DNA of 64,000 nucleotides from Tenacibaculum discolor. Its GTDB lineage: Bacteria > Bacteroidota > Bacteroidia > Flavobacteriales > Flavobacteriaceae. Numbering within the stretch: position 1 is the stretch's first letter; each line of letters starts with the position of its first letter. The stretch is from contig NZ_RCCS01000006.1 in NCBI RefSeq assembly GCF_003664185.1, positions 310,001 through 374,000 on the forward strand, in the 5' to 3' direction. Shown in pieces: positions 17,589-27,003 of this stretch. The position numbers were made by a program, and so were the translations under genes. The notes under the pieces are model-generated. The model worked only from the letters and a program-made list of their open reading frames with translations, made no database searches and was not told the origin of the DNA.

Positions 17589-19784
17589 TTAGTTAGCTAT
17601 TTCACTGGTAAATTTAATACGCATCAATCGCAATTCATCATCATCATAATCTCCATCAAACTCATCTAAAGCTTCTTGAATTTTATCAGTTTCAGCTTCC
17701 ATAAAATAATCATGAATTTCTTCCTGCTGATCTTCATCAAGTAAGTCATCTACAGCATAATCGATATTTAGCTTAGTTCCAGAAAATACAATAGCCTCCA
17801 TTTCTTTTATCAACTCAGACATTTCTAAACCTTTAGATTTTGCAATATCCTCTAGAGGTAGTTTTCTATCTGTATTTTGAATGATATAAAGTTTTAATCC
17901 AGAATTTACTCCTGTACTCTTAACTATTAAATCATCAGGACGCATAATTTCATTGTCTTCCACATATTTTGAAATGAGTGCAACGAAATCTTTACCGTAT
18001 TTTTTAGCTTTTCCCTCTCCAACACCATGAACTTTTGCTAATTCATCTAATGTTACAGGGTATTTTAATGCCATGTCATCTAAAGATGGATCTTGAAAAA
18101 CAGCAAAAGGCGGAACTCCTAAACGTTTTCCCACAGTTTTCCTTAAATCTTTCAACATCGCTACCAACTTATCATCTACTCCTCCTACAGACTTTTCGTT
18201 AGTTATAATAGTACCATCATCCGCTGTTTTATAAACATGATTTTCTGTCATCATAAACGATGATGGACTTTTTATAAACTCTTTACCTTCTTTAGTTAGC
18301 TTTAAAACACCATACTGCTCTATTTCTTTTTTAATTAAATCCGCCACTAGTACTTGACGAATTAAAGCCATCCAGTAATGGTTGTCTTTTGTTTTACCAA
18401 TACCGAAAAAAGGTTGAATATTTGTTTTGTGAGACTTTAATAATGCATTTTCTTTACCAATTATTGTATTTACAATTTCTTTTGGCTTATACATTTCACT
18501 AGTATCTCTAATAACAGAAAGTAAGGTTACAACTTCATCTTTGGCTTCATGCTTTTTCTTAGGATTTCGCATATTGTCATCCATATCAGCACCTTCTCCA
18601 TTTACTTCATCAAATTCTTCTCCAAAATAGTGAAGTAAGTATTTACGCCTGTTCATTGACGTTTCTGCATACCCAACAACTTCTTGTAAAAGAGCATGTC
18701 CTACTTCTTGTTCTGCTACAGGCTTGTTAGCCATGAATTTTTCAAGCTTTTCAATATCTTTATATGAGTAAAAAGTTAAACAATAACCTTCTCCTCCATC
18801 ACGACCAGCTCTACCTGTTTCTTGGTAATAACTCTCTAAACTTTTAGGAATGTCATGGTGTATTACAAAACGAACATCAGGCTTGTCAATTCCCATACCA
18901 AAAGCAATTGTAGCTACTACAACATCACAATCTTCCATCAAAAACATATCTTGATGCTTAACACGTGTTTTCGCATCTAAACCTGCATGGTAAGGAACTG
19001 CATTTATTCCGTTTACTTGTAAAATTTGCGCTATTTCTTCTACTTTTTTACGACTCAAACAATATATAATCCCTGATTTACCTGGTCGTTGCTTTATAAA
19101 GCGAATAATATCTTTTTCTACCTCTTTAGTCTTTGGTCTAACTTCATAGAATAAATTTGCCCTATTAAAAGATGCTTTAAATACATTCGCATCCGTCATT
19201 CCAAGAGTTTTAAGAATATCCTCTTGTACTTTTTCTGTTGCAGTTGCAGTTAAACCAATAATTGGCACATTATCAATCTGCTTAATAATATTTCTTAGAT
19301 TTCTGTATTCAGGTCTAAAATCGTGCCCCCATTCAGAAATACAGTGTGCTTCATCAATCGCTACAAATGATATTTTTTGCCTCCTAAGGAATTCAGCATA
19401 TTCTTCTTTAATTAAAGATTCAGGAGCTACATACAATAACTTTGTAATTCCCGATTCAATATCTGATTTTACCTGGGCAATCTCCGATTTGTTTAACGAA
19501 GAATTTAATACATGGGCTATCCCATGATTTTCAGAAATTCCTCTAATGGCATCCACTTGGTTTTTCATTAAGGCAATTAGCGGTGACACCACAATTGCTG
19601 TACCTTCCTTCATCAAGGCCGGTAATTGATAACATAGCGATTTACCACCACCAGTCGGCATAATAACAAATGTGTTTTTATTTTCTAACACACTGTTAAC
19701 TACATCTTCTTGTAGTCCTTTAAACTGGTTAAATCCGAAGATTTTTTTTAATGATCCATATAAATCCGTCTGCTCTTTATTCAT
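17589..19784 (-). CDS. recQ: ATP-dependent DNA helicase RecQ, without zinc cysteines
   Basis: A 3'-5' helicase acting in recombination and fork repair. The 731 residues show the helicase core with MPTGGGKSLCYQ at 42-53 and DEAH at 144-147, the helicase C domain (QETGRAGRDG), an RQC region and an HRDC domain at about 535-615. At the site where RecQ proteins usually bind zinc, the sequence reads SMNRRKYLLHYFGEEF then NGEGADMDDNMRNP, so the four cysteines are absent. The long acidic C-terminus (about 640-731) is larger than in E. coli RecQ. It is the first gene of an operon with the VOC gene. Confidence 0.93.
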   Translation of the reverse strand: MNKEQTDLYGSLKKIFGFNQFKGLQEDVVNSVLENKNTFVIMPTGGGKSLCYQLPALMKEGTAIVVSPLIALMKNQVDAIRGISENHGIAHVLNSSLNKSEIAQVKSDIESGITKLLYVAPESLIKEEYAEFLRRQKISFVAIDEAHCISEWGHDFRPEYRNLRNIIKQIDNVPIIGLTATATEKVQEDILKTLGMTDANVFKASFNRANLFYEVRPKTKEVEKDIIRFIKQRPGKSGIIYCLSRKKVEEIAQILQVNGINAVPYHAGLDAKTRVKHQDMFLMEDCDVVVATIAFGMGIDKPDVRFVIHHDIPKSLESYYQETGRAGRDGGEGYCLTFYSYKDIEKLEKFMANKPVAEQEVGHALLQEVVGYAETSMNRRKYLLHYFGEEFDEVNGEGADMDDNMRNPKKKHEAKDEVVTLLSVIRDTSEMYKPKEIVNTIIGKENALLKSHKTNIQPFFGIGKTKDNHYWMALIRQVLVADLIKKEIEQYGVLKLTKEGKEFIKSPSSFMMTENHVYKTADDGTIITNEKSVGGVDDKLVAMLKDLRKTVGKRLGVPPFAVFQDPSLDDMALKYPVTLDELAKVHGVGEGKAKKYGKDFVALISKYVEDNEIMRPDDLIVKSTGVNSGLKLYIIQNTDRKLPLEDIAKSKGLEMSELIKEMEAIVFSGTKLNIDYAVDDLLDEDQQEEIHDYFMEAETDKIQEALDEFDGDYDDDELRLMRIKFTSEIAN

Positions 19785-19930
19785 CTTCTAATATCAAAAA
19801 TTAAAAACGAGAACTAATTTACAAAAATTCCCAACAATACATAACGTAAACTTTCTTTTTATTAAAAAAGATTTTCTTCTCAAATATTCCTATTTTTACA
19901 CTTTAAAAATATACTTAAAACTTTTTTAAC

Positions 19931-20899
19931 TTGAAAGACGCAAACGCTATTCTCTCAACCGCAAAAGATACTATTCTTTTAGAAAGTAATGCTATTGCTA
20001 ATTTAGCAAATTTATTAAATAGCTCGTTTACGGACGCTGTTAATTTTATATTTAATTCAAAAGGGCGTGTTATTGTAACTGGTATTGGAAAGAGTGCCAA
20101 TATTGCTACTAAAATGGTAGCTACTTTTAACTCAACAGGTACACCTGCTGTTTTTATGCATGCTGCTGATGCTATACATGGTGATTTAGGTAATGTGCAG
20201 GATGATGATGTGGTGATTTGTATTTCTAAAAGTGGGAACACTCCTGAAATAAAAGTGTTGGTACCTTTAATTAAAAACTATAACAATAAAATTATTGCTA
20301 TAACAGGAAACCCTGATTCTTTCTTAGGAAAAAATGCCGACTTCCTTTTAAATTCTTTTGTAGATAAAGAGGCTTGTCCTAACAACTTAGCTCCTACAAC
20401 AAGTACTACAGCTCAATTAGTTTTAGGGGACGCTTTAGCCGTTTGTTTATTAGAATTAAGAGGTTTTACCAGTAGTGATTTTGCAAAATATCACCCTGGA
20501 GGAGCTTTAGGAAAACGTCTGTATTTAAGAGTTTCTGATCTTATTAAAAATAATGAATTACCAAAAGTAAAAAGTACAGATAAAGTTACTCAAGTAATTG
20601 TTGAAATATCAGAAAAACGCTTAGGTGTAACTGCCGTTGTTGATAATGATAAAATTGCAGGAATTATTACCGATGGAGATATTCGTAGAATGCTAAGTAA
20701 AACAACAAAAATAGACGAGCTTACTGCTGCTGATATTATGAGTACTACCCCAAAGACAATAGACGTAGATGCTATGGCTGTTGAAGCTTTAGATACTTTA
20801 GAAAACAACAATATTACCCAAATTTTAGTTACTGATGCAGACAACAATTATGTAGGTGTGGTACACTTACATGATTTAATTAAAGAAGGAATATTTTAA
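19931..20899 (+). CDS. kdsD: D-arabinose-5-phosphate isomerase (KpsF/GutQ family)
   Basis: This enzyme makes arabinose-5-phosphate, precursor of the lipopolysaccharide sugar Kdo. The 322 residues contain a SIS domain (about 30-180, VTGIGKSANIATKM and ISKSGNTPE) and two CBS domains (about 205-322). The start is decided by sequence: an in-frame TAA at 19916-19918 leaves only the TTG at 19931 before the conserved region, so translation starts at TTG. The next gene, tatC, begins one base after the stop. Confidence 0.93.
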   Translation: MKDANAILSTAKDTILLESNAIANLANLLNSSFTDAVNFIFNSKGRVIVTGIGKSANIATKMVATFNSTGTPAVFMHAADAIHGDLGNVQDDDVVICISKSGNTPEIKVLVPLIKNYNNKIIAITGNPDSFLGKNADFLLNSFVDKEACPNNLAPTTSTTAQLVLGDALAVCLLELRGFTSSDFAKYHPGGALGKRLYLRVSDLIKNNELPKVKSTDKVTQVIVEISEKRLGVTAVVDNDKIAGIITDGDIRRMLSKTTKIDELTAADIMSTTPKTIDVDAMAVEALDTLENNNITQILVTDADNNYVGVVHLHDLIKEGIF

Positions 20900-20900
20900 G

Positions 20901-21722
20901 ATGGCAGAAAAGGAAATGTCTTTTTTAGACCATCTTGAAGAACTAAGATGGCATTTAGTAAGGAGTTTTGCAGCTATTTTTGTAGTAGCAATCGTCATTT
21001 TTGCAAACATTAATTTTGTTTTTAATGAAATTCTTTTAGCTCATTTAAAGCCTGATTTTGCAACGTATCAATTCTTTTGTAAAGTATTTTCTTCTATTGG
21101 AATTGATAGTAGTTTTTGTACGATTAAATTTAAACAAACACTTCAAGCTTTAAATCCTACTCAACAATTAATGACAGGGATTTGGTCTTCTCTAATTTTA
21201 GGATTTGTAGTTGCCTTTCCATACATTTTATGGGAGTTTTGGCGATTTATAGCTCCTGGGTTGCATGAAAGCGAAAAGAAAAAATCAAAAGGTTTTATTT
21301 TCACCTCTTCTTTTCTGTTCTTTCTAGGGATTTTATTTAGCTATTACGTTATTTTACCAATGTCTGTATACTTCTTTTACAACTTTGAAATATCAGACGC
21401 TATACAAAACAATTTTAAGTTAGAGGCTTACATTAGCCTTATTACAAATACATTATTGGGTGTTGCTATATTTTTTGAACTTCCCGTAGTTATTTTCTTC
21501 CTAACTAAAATAGGATTAATTACACCAGAGTTTTTACGAAAATATCGTAAACATGCATTAGTCGTGGTATTGGTATTATCTGCTATTATTACTCCACCAG
21601 ATGTGGCTAGTCAAGTAATTGTATCAGTACCTATCATGATTTTATATGAAATGAGTATTTATGTATCAAAATTTGTCTTAAAACAACAACAAAAGAATGT
21701 CACAAAAAGTCCAAGAGTTTAA
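20901..21722 (+). CDS. tatC: Sec-independent protein translocase TatC
   Basis: TatC is the receptor subunit of the twin-arginine pathway, which exports folded proteins. The 273-residue protein begins with the conserved FLDHLEELRWHL motif and has six hydrophobic segments; the YILWEFWRFIAPGL segment marks the first periplasmic loop region. It sits one base after kdsD and overlaps the following AhpD-like gene by 26 bases. No tatA or tatB gene is nearby. Confidence 0.96.
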   Translation: MAEKEMSFLDHLEELRWHLVRSFAAIFVVAIVIFANINFVFNEILLAHLKPDFATYQFFCKVFSSIGIDSSFCTIKFKQTLQALNPTQQLMTGIWSSLILGFVVAFPYILWEFWRFIAPGLHESEKKKSKGFIFTSSFLFFLGILFSYYVILPMSVYFFYNFEISDAIQNNFKLEAYISLITNTLLGVAIFFELPVVIFFLTKIGLITPEFLRKYRKHALVVVLVLSAIITPPDVASQVIVSVPIMILYEMSIYVSKFVLKQQQKNVTKSPRV

Positions 21723-22044
21723 CGACTATCGTGCTAAAATGAACGAAAAGATTTTAGCATCAGATAATAAAGTAATCAAACGTATTTTCAACTTAGATAC
21801 CAATGCTTTTACCGAAGGGCATCTACCTGTTAAAACTAAAGAATTATTAGGTTTAGTAGCGTCTGCAGTATTACGTTGTGATGACTGCATTGCTTATCAT
21901 TTAAAAACAGCCCACCAAAATGGTGTTACCAAAGAAGAAATGATGGAAACTATGAGTATTGCCACATTAGTTGGTGGAACTATTTTAATTCCTCATTTAC
22001 GAAGAGCTGTAGAGTTTTGGGAAGCATTAGAAAACGAAGCTTAA
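21697..22044 (+). CDS. Carboxymuconolactone decarboxylase-family (AhpD-like) protein
   Basis: A 115-residue all-helical protein with the AhpD-type redox motif: Cys61, Cys64 and His68 in CDDCIAYH. Members act as peroxidase partners or as gamma-carboxymuconolactone decarboxylases; the CxxC-xxx-H motif favours a thiol-redox role. The start overlaps the tatC 3' end by 26 bases in another frame, so it is translationally linked to tatC. Confidence 0.88.
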   Translation: MSQKVQEFNDYRAKMNEKILASDNKVIKRIFNLDTNAFTEGHLPVKTKELLGLVASAVLRCDDCIAYHLKTAHQNGVTKEEMMETMSIATLVGGTILIPHLRRAVEFWEALENEA

Positions 22045-22130
22045 TTTATACATATATTGATTTAAGAAGTTTTTAAGAAACAGTTTTGTTACTTTTATAC
22101 TTTAATCAATTCCATTTTCAACAATAATAA

Positions 22131-23330
22131 ATGAAGTTAAGAGCAGACAACATACAAAAGATATACGGTAGCAGGAAAGTAGTAAAAGGAATTTCTTTAG
22201 AAGTTGAGCAAGGTGAAATTATTGGGTTACTTGGTCCTAACGGAGCAGGAAAAACAACCTCTTTCTATATGATTGTAGGTATGATTAAACCTAACGATGG
22301 TCACATTTTTCTAGATAATGAAGAAATTACTACTGATGCAATGTATAAACGTTCTCAAAAAGGAATTGGTTATTTAGCACAAGAAGCTTCTGTTTTCAGA
22401 AAGCTTTCAGTAGAAGATAATATCATGTCAGTTCTTGAATTTACTGATAGAACTAAAGCTGAAAGAAAACAACGCTTAGAAGAGTTAATAGATGAATTTA
22501 GTTTAGGACATGTACGTAAAAACCGCGGTGATTTATTATCGGGTGGTGAGCGTCGTAGAACAGAAATTGCACGTTGTTTAGCTTCTGATCCTAAATTTAT
22601 TTTATTAGATGAACCTTTTGCTGGTGTCGATCCAATTGCTGTAGAAGATATTCAAGGAATTGTAGCACAATTGAAAAATAAAAATATTGGTATTTTAATT
22701 ACCGATCATGATGTGCAGGCTACTCTTGCAATTACTGATAGAACTTACCTAATGTATAATGGAGGGATTTTAAAAGAAGGAACTCCCGAAGAACTTGCTG
22801 AAGACGAAACTGTTCGTAGAGTATATCTTGGAAAAGATTTTGAGCTTAAGAAGAAAAAATTCGATAATCAAGCTGTAACACAAAATCACTTTATAATTGA
22901 GAATGCAAAAGAAGAAGATCTTTTCTCCTCTTTTTCTAAAGTTTATCATAACCAAAACTTAAAAGATGGTTTTAAGCTGTATAGAAAAAAAGGGAATACT
23001 AATTCTTTTCTTGTTATACCTGCGGATAATATGAGTTTCATCGATTTCTGTAACTTATGCATTGATATAGAAGGTTTAAATGTAAAAGGGAATATCAAAG
23101 TGTCTGATCATAGCTATAAAAAAATAGCTAATTATAATGATTGGTGTAACTTTGAAATAGGTTCAGATAAAGTTACATTAACCAATAGAAATAACGAAAG
23201 CTGGGACATCTACAAAAAAGGAGATTTTACGAAAAATAAACTTATGGATAAGGTCTTTGCTGAAGATAAAATATCTTTAGAAAATTATCATTTCATAAGT
23301 AACATTTTTGAACCTCAAAAAAACACCTAA
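22131..23330 (+). CDS. lptB: LPS export ABC ATPase LptB with C-terminal extension
   Basis: LptB powers the Lpt bridge that moves lipopolysaccharide from the inner membrane. Residues 1-240 are a complete LptB: Walker A GPNGAGKT (35-42), signature LLSGGERRR (135-143), Walker B FILLDEPFAG (157-166), His193 switch. The usual protein ends here (about 240 residues), but this frame runs on without a stop to 399. The extra 159 residues are hydrophilic, AT-rich in coding, and contain FKLYRKKGNTNSFLVIP and WCNFEIGSDKVTLTNR; I do not recognise the domain. Either a lineage-specific domain or fusion with a downstream gene. A bidirectional terminator follows. Confidence 0.93.
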   Translation: MKLRADNIQKIYGSRKVVKGISLEVEQGEIIGLLGPNGAGKTTSFYMIVGMIKPNDGHIFLDNEEITTDAMYKRSQKGIGYLAQEASVFRKLSVEDNIMSVLEFTDRTKAERKQRLEELIDEFSLGHVRKNRGDLLSGGERRRTEIARCLASDPKFILLDEPFAGVDPIAVEDIQGIVAQLKNKNIGILITDHDVQATLAITDRTYLMYNGGILKEGTPEELAEDETVRRVYLGKDFELKKKKFDNQAVTQNHFIIENAKEEDLFSSFSKVYHNQNLKDGFKLYRKKGNTNSFLVIPADNMSFIDFCNLCIDIEGLNVKGNIKVSDHSYKKIANYNDWCNFEIGSDKVTLTNRNNESWDIYKKGDFTKNKLMDKVFAEDKISLENYHFISNIFEPQKNT

Positions 23331-23353
23331 AAAATAACTTTCAAAATCAAAAC

Positions 23354-23386
23354 AAAAAAACACGTTGTGAATCAACGTGTTTTTTT
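23354..23386. terminator. Bidirectional terminator between lptB and pssA
   Basis: A 14-bp perfect stem (AAAAAAACACGTTG and its complement) with a 5-base loop, ending both convergent genes. Confidence 0.9.
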
Positions 23387-23410
23387 GTTTTATTTAAGAT
23401 GTAACTTATT

Positions 23411-24172
23411 CTATTTTGAAGAGAGCTTTTTATCTGAGCTATTTACAATAGACAATACTACATATGATAGTATAATCATTGGAATTGCAACTATTTTCAA
23501 AGTAATAATTAATATAATTGACAAAGCTAAAAATACGTATTTAATCACATTATCTTTAAAATAAAAGTTTTTAAATTTCAAAGAGAATAACGGTATTTCA
23601 GCATTCATTAAATACGTAAACAACACTGTAAGTAGTATTAAAAAGTATTGATTTTCAATAAAACTTATTAAAAACGATTCTTTATCAAACTGAGCTATTA
23701 ATGGTAAAGAAATCACAAACAAACTCATAGCTGGTGTTGGTACTCCAATAAAACTATCTGATTGGCGCTCATCAATATTAAACTTCGCTAAACGGTATCC
23801 TGCTCCTAATGTTAGCAATAAGCCTAAATAAGGCAAATTACTTCCTGTTGCTCCATATTCATCAACTCCAAAGTATCCAACAGCATCTATATCTAAAGCA
23901 TTTACCAACATTTGCATCATTACAATTCCTGGTACTACCCCACTTGTTACCATATCAGCTAAACTATCTAACTGTTTACCTAATTCACCTTGTACCTTTA
24001 ACATACGAGCTGCAAATCCATCAAAAAAATCAAAAAGTATCCCTAGCATTACCAAAATTGCCGTGGCAAAAAAATCTCCTTTTATTGCAAAAATGGTAGC
24101 AATAGTACCACATAACAAGTTTCCTAAGGTTAATAAATTTGGAATATATTTTTTGACGTTCATAGTATTCAT
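23411..24172 (-). CDS. pssA: CDP-diacylglycerol--serine O-phosphatidyltransferase
   Basis: PssA makes phosphatidylserine, the precursor of phosphatidylethanolamine, in the inner membrane. The CDP-alcohol phosphatidyltransferase motif DG-x2-AR-x8-G-x3-D-x3-D is intact (FDGFAARMLK...GKQLDSLAD). Several hydrophobic helices cover the rest. Two close ATG codons are possible, 24172 (MNTMNVKK) and 24163 (MNVKKYIP); the longer frame from 24199 is unlikely. It converges on lptB across a shared terminator. Confidence 0.92.
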   Translation of the reverse strand: MNTMNVKKYIPNLLTLGNLLCGTIATIFAIKGDFFATAILVMLGILFDFFDGFAARMLKVQGELGKQLDSLADMVTSGVVPGIVMMQMLVNALDIDAVGYFGVDEYGATGSNLPYLGLLLTLGAGYRLAKFNIDERQSDSFIGVPTPAMSLFVISLPLIAQFDKESFLISFIENQYFLILLTVLFTYLMNAEIPLFSLKFKNFYFKDNVIKYVFLALSIILIITLKIVAIPMIILSYVVLSIVNSSDKKLSSK

Positions 24173-24263
24173 AAATTTACAGCTAAAATAAGAAATCATT
24201 CAATGGCTTTTACATTTTAGCTATTTTTTGTCATCTTTGTTTAAAAAGCTATTACATAGTATT

Positions 24264-25241
24264 ATGCCAATTATCTCAGATACATTCTCTCCTAGCCTCC
24301 CTTTTAAAAGTGCTCATTTTAACACTGTTTATCGTCCGTTATTCATGAAAGACACCATTGAATATAAACGAAAAAGAATTACAACGTGGGATGCTGATTT
24401 TATTGATTTAGACTTTTCTTTCGTGGAATCTAACACTATTGTGTTGTTAATTCACGGATTAGAAGGTAGTTCTCAGTCAAATTATATGATTACAACATCT
24501 AACCATCTAAACAGCTTAGGTTTTGATACAGTCTGTATGAATTTAAGAGGTTGTAGCGGAGAAGATAATTTACTTTTGGAAACCTATCATAGCGGAAAAA
24601 CAGACGATGTTAGTTTCATCATTAAATACTTAAAAAACTATTATGATTATGACAATATTATAATCACAGGGTTTAGTTTAGGAGGAAATCTAACTTTAAA
24701 ATATTTAGGGGAATACAGTGATATTCCTTCAGAAGTTAAAGGAGGAATAGCTGTATCTGTTCCTGTTGACTTAACCTCTTCTCAAGCTGAACTAAATAAA
24801 TTAAAAAACAAAATTTACCTAAATGAGTTTTTAAAAACTATGAAGTTAAAGCTCTTACAGAAAGCAAAAAAGTTTCCTGACTTCAAATTAAATAAAGAAC
24901 TCTTATTTAAAGCTAGTAAATTTAGACATTTAGAAAAACAGTATACCGTACCTGTTTTTGGCTTTGAAAGTTCCGAGGATTATTGGCTAAAAGCAAGTGC
25001 TAAGCCTTTTATTACAGAAATTAAGGTTCCAACATTACTTATTAATGCTTTAGATGATAGTTTTTTATCAAAAGAATGCTACCCTATAAAAGAAGCTAAG
25101 GAAATGAAAAACTTTTATCTCTCTACACCAAATTATGGCGGACATGTAGGTTTTATGTCTTCTTTTTCTAGCACAGAAAACAGATGGTTAGAACAACGTA
25201 TTTCAAGATTTATAAATGAAACTCTTGGAATTGAATATTAA
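24264..25241 (+). CDS. YheT-type alpha/beta hydrolase
   Basis: A 325-residue hydrolase of the ABHD1/YheT branch. It opens with FSPSLPFKSAHFNTVYRP, typical of this branch, has the oxyanion strand LLIHGLEGSSQSNYM, the nucleophile elbow GFSLGGN and a late histidine in YGGHVGFM. The biochemical substrate of YheT proteins is unknown. The ATG at 24264 is preferred to an upstream TTG. It is divergent from pssA. Confidence 0.85.
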   Translation: MPIISDTFSPSLPFKSAHFNTVYRPLFMKDTIEYKRKRITTWDADFIDLDFSFVESNTIVLLIHGLEGSSQSNYMITTSNHLNSLGFDTVCMNLRGCSGEDNLLLETYHSGKTDDVSFIIKYLKNYYDYDNIIITGFSLGGNLTLKYLGEYSDIPSEVKGGIAVSVPVDLTSSQAELNKLKNKIYLNEFLKTMKLKLLQKAKKFPDFKLNKELLFKASKFRHLEKQYTVPVFGFESSEDYWLKASAKPFITEIKVPTLLINALDDSFLSKECYPIKEAKEMKNFYLSTPNYGGHVGFMSSFSSTENRWLEQRISRFINETLGIEY

Positions 25242-25323
25242 ACAATAACCTTAAAAATACCTAGTTATATTAATCGGATTTATGATATTTGTAAAACACC
25301 GACATTAATTTTCTCTCATACTT

Positions 25324-26511
25324 ATGATAATAAAAAAATATGCATTTCTTTTTCTTTGTTTATTATGTATTAATCAAGCTTTTTCTCAAAGAGTTAATAC
25401 TTTAGGTTTATCAAAATTTTCTCAAATAAGTATCATTACTTCAGGACCTGGAAAAGCTTTATATGAGAAGTTTGGGCATACAGCTATTCGAGTAAAAGAT
25501 CCCGTTTTACAACTAGATCTTCTTTACAATTATGGAATTTTTGATTTTGATGACCCTAACTTTTATGTAAACTTTACCAAAGGTTATATGAAATACAAGT
25601 TAGCTCGCTATCCTTTCCATTTATCTTTAAAGAGTGCTCAACAAGATAAACGTTGGGTGAAAGAACAAATTTTAAACTTAACGCAACAACAAAGAAATGA
25701 TTTTTTTCAGTTTTTAGAAACAAATGTTCTCCCTGAAAATGCAAGTTATTTTTACGATCCTTTTTTCGATAACTGTGCTACCAGACCTCGTGATATAATT
25801 CAAAAGGTTACAGGAGATAACTTAGTTTTTAAGAATAATTTTGTTACGAAGGATTTATCGTTACGACAATTGATGAATAAAGAAATTAATCCAAACACTT
25901 GGGGTAGCTTAGGAATTAATATAGCTTTAGGAAGTAAGTTAGATAAAATAGCAGCTCCAAAAGAATACTTATACTTACCTGATTATGTTTTTGAAGCTTT
26001 AAGTGTATCAAAAATTGTTAAAGATGAAAAAGAAGAAAATTTAGTTAGGAAAACAAATGTTTTACTCGATTTTGAAGAGAAGGAATCCAAAAGTGATGTT
26101 ATTAATCCCTTTTTAATAATTTTAGTATTTTCCTTATTTGGAATATTTATTACATATAAAGACTTTAAAAACTCTAAAAGAACCAAATGGTTTGACTTTA
26201 TTCTGTTTTTTACAACTGGTGTTTTAGGTTTGCTAATTGTTTTTTTATGGTTCTTTACCAACCATTCAACTGCACCTAACAATTTTAACTTTTTATGGGC
26301 ATTTGCACCTAACTTAGTTGTTGCTATCTTTTTATTGAAGGAAATTCCACCAAAATGGATATACGGTTATTGTATCGTTTTATTAATTTTTATACTAATT
26401 ATTCCTTTTATATGGCTATTTAGTATTCAATTATACACGTATCCTATGATTCCTCTATTTTTGTTATTAGGAACTCGCTATTTCTTTTTACAAAAAGCTT
26501 TGAAGAGCTAG
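25324..26511 (+). CDS. DUF4105 (Lnb N-terminal periplasmic-like) membrane protein
   Basis: A 395-residue envelope protein. The first 21 residues are a signal peptide ending in QAFS-Q. Residues about 25-190 form a DUF4105 domain, with FGHTAIRVKD and the cysteine-containing FFDNCATRPRDII segment that recalls the papain-like NlpC/P60 arrangement. About four membrane helices fill the C-terminal half (about 255-390). No reaction is established. It converges on aroQ and overlaps its 3' end by 24 bases. Confidence 0.82.
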   Translation: MIIKKYAFLFLCLLCINQAFSQRVNTLGLSKFSQISIITSGPGKALYEKFGHTAIRVKDPVLQLDLLYNYGIFDFDDPNFYVNFTKGYMKYKLARYPFHLSLKSAQQDKRWVKEQILNLTQQQRNDFFQFLETNVLPENASYFYDPFFDNCATRPRDIIQKVTGDNLVFKNNFVTKDLSLRQLMNKEINPNTWGSLGINIALGSKLDKIAAPKEYLYLPDYVFEALSVSKIVKDEKEENLVRKTNVLLDFEEKESKSDVINPFLIILVFSLFGIFITYKDFKNSKRTKWFDFILFFTTGVLGLLIVFLWFFTNHSTAPNNFNFLWAFAPNLVVAIFLLKEIPPKWIYGYCIVLLIFILIIPFIWLFSIQLYTYPMIPLFLLLGTRYFFLQKALKS

Positions 26512-26904
26512 TTCATATCCTTGTAAACCAAAACCAAAAATAACTCCTTTCGCATTAGGAGCTATATAACTAGTATGGCGAAACTCTTCTCTAGCATGTA
26601 TATTTGAAATATGCACTTCAACTACAGGGGTTTCTACACCTTTTACAGCATCACCAATACCTACAGATGTATGAGTATAGGCTGCTGCATTTAGAATGAT
26701 ACCATCATAATCAAAACCTACTTCATGTAATTTATCTATCAACTCCCCTTCTATATTCGATTGAAAATACTCTAAATTTACATTAGTGTAATTATTTTTT
26801 AATTTTTTAAAATAATCATCAAAAGAACTTGCTCCATAAATAGTTGGTTCACGCTTCCCTAATAAATTCAAATTAGGTCCATTAATTATAATTATTTTTT
26901 TCAT
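26488..26904 (-). CDS. aroQ: Type II 3-dehydroquinate dehydratase
   Basis: The third step of the shikimate pathway. The 138-residue size is typical. The sequence begins IIIINGPNLNLLGKREPTIYG, with Tyr23 as the catalytic base on the lid, and has the EVHISNIHAREEFRHTS region with the conserved His and Arg. The 3' end overlaps the DUF4105 gene on the other strand by 24 bases. Confidence 0.95.
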   Translation of the reverse strand: MKKIIIINGPNLNLLGKREPTIYGASSFDDYFKKLKNNYTNVNLEYFQSNIEGELIDKLHEVGFDYDGIILNAAAYTHTSVGIGDAVKGVETPVVEVHISNIHAREEFRHTSYIAPNAKGVIFGFGLQGYELALQSFL

Positions 26905-26951
26905 TACTAATATTTTCTAAAGTAAAAATACTCTTTTTAACTTTTAAGCAT

Positions 26952-26983
26952 AAAAAAAGGAAGCAAATTTGCTTCCTTTTTTT
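26952..26983 (-). terminator. Terminator after first beta-barrel gene (repeated sequence)
   Basis: A 32-base perfect palindrome centred on GCAAATTTGC with A- and T-runs. Its core is identical to the terminator at 27603-27632. Confidence 0.88.
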
Positions 26984-27003
26984 ACTTATTATTGAGTTTC
27001 TTA

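Noticed and set aside
19915..20241. Minus-strand open frame opposite kdsD
   Set aside because: It lies wholly antisense to the conserved kdsD sequence, and its residues show no family features; similar long antisense frames occur opposite lpxA, ald, priA and btuB and are also ignored.
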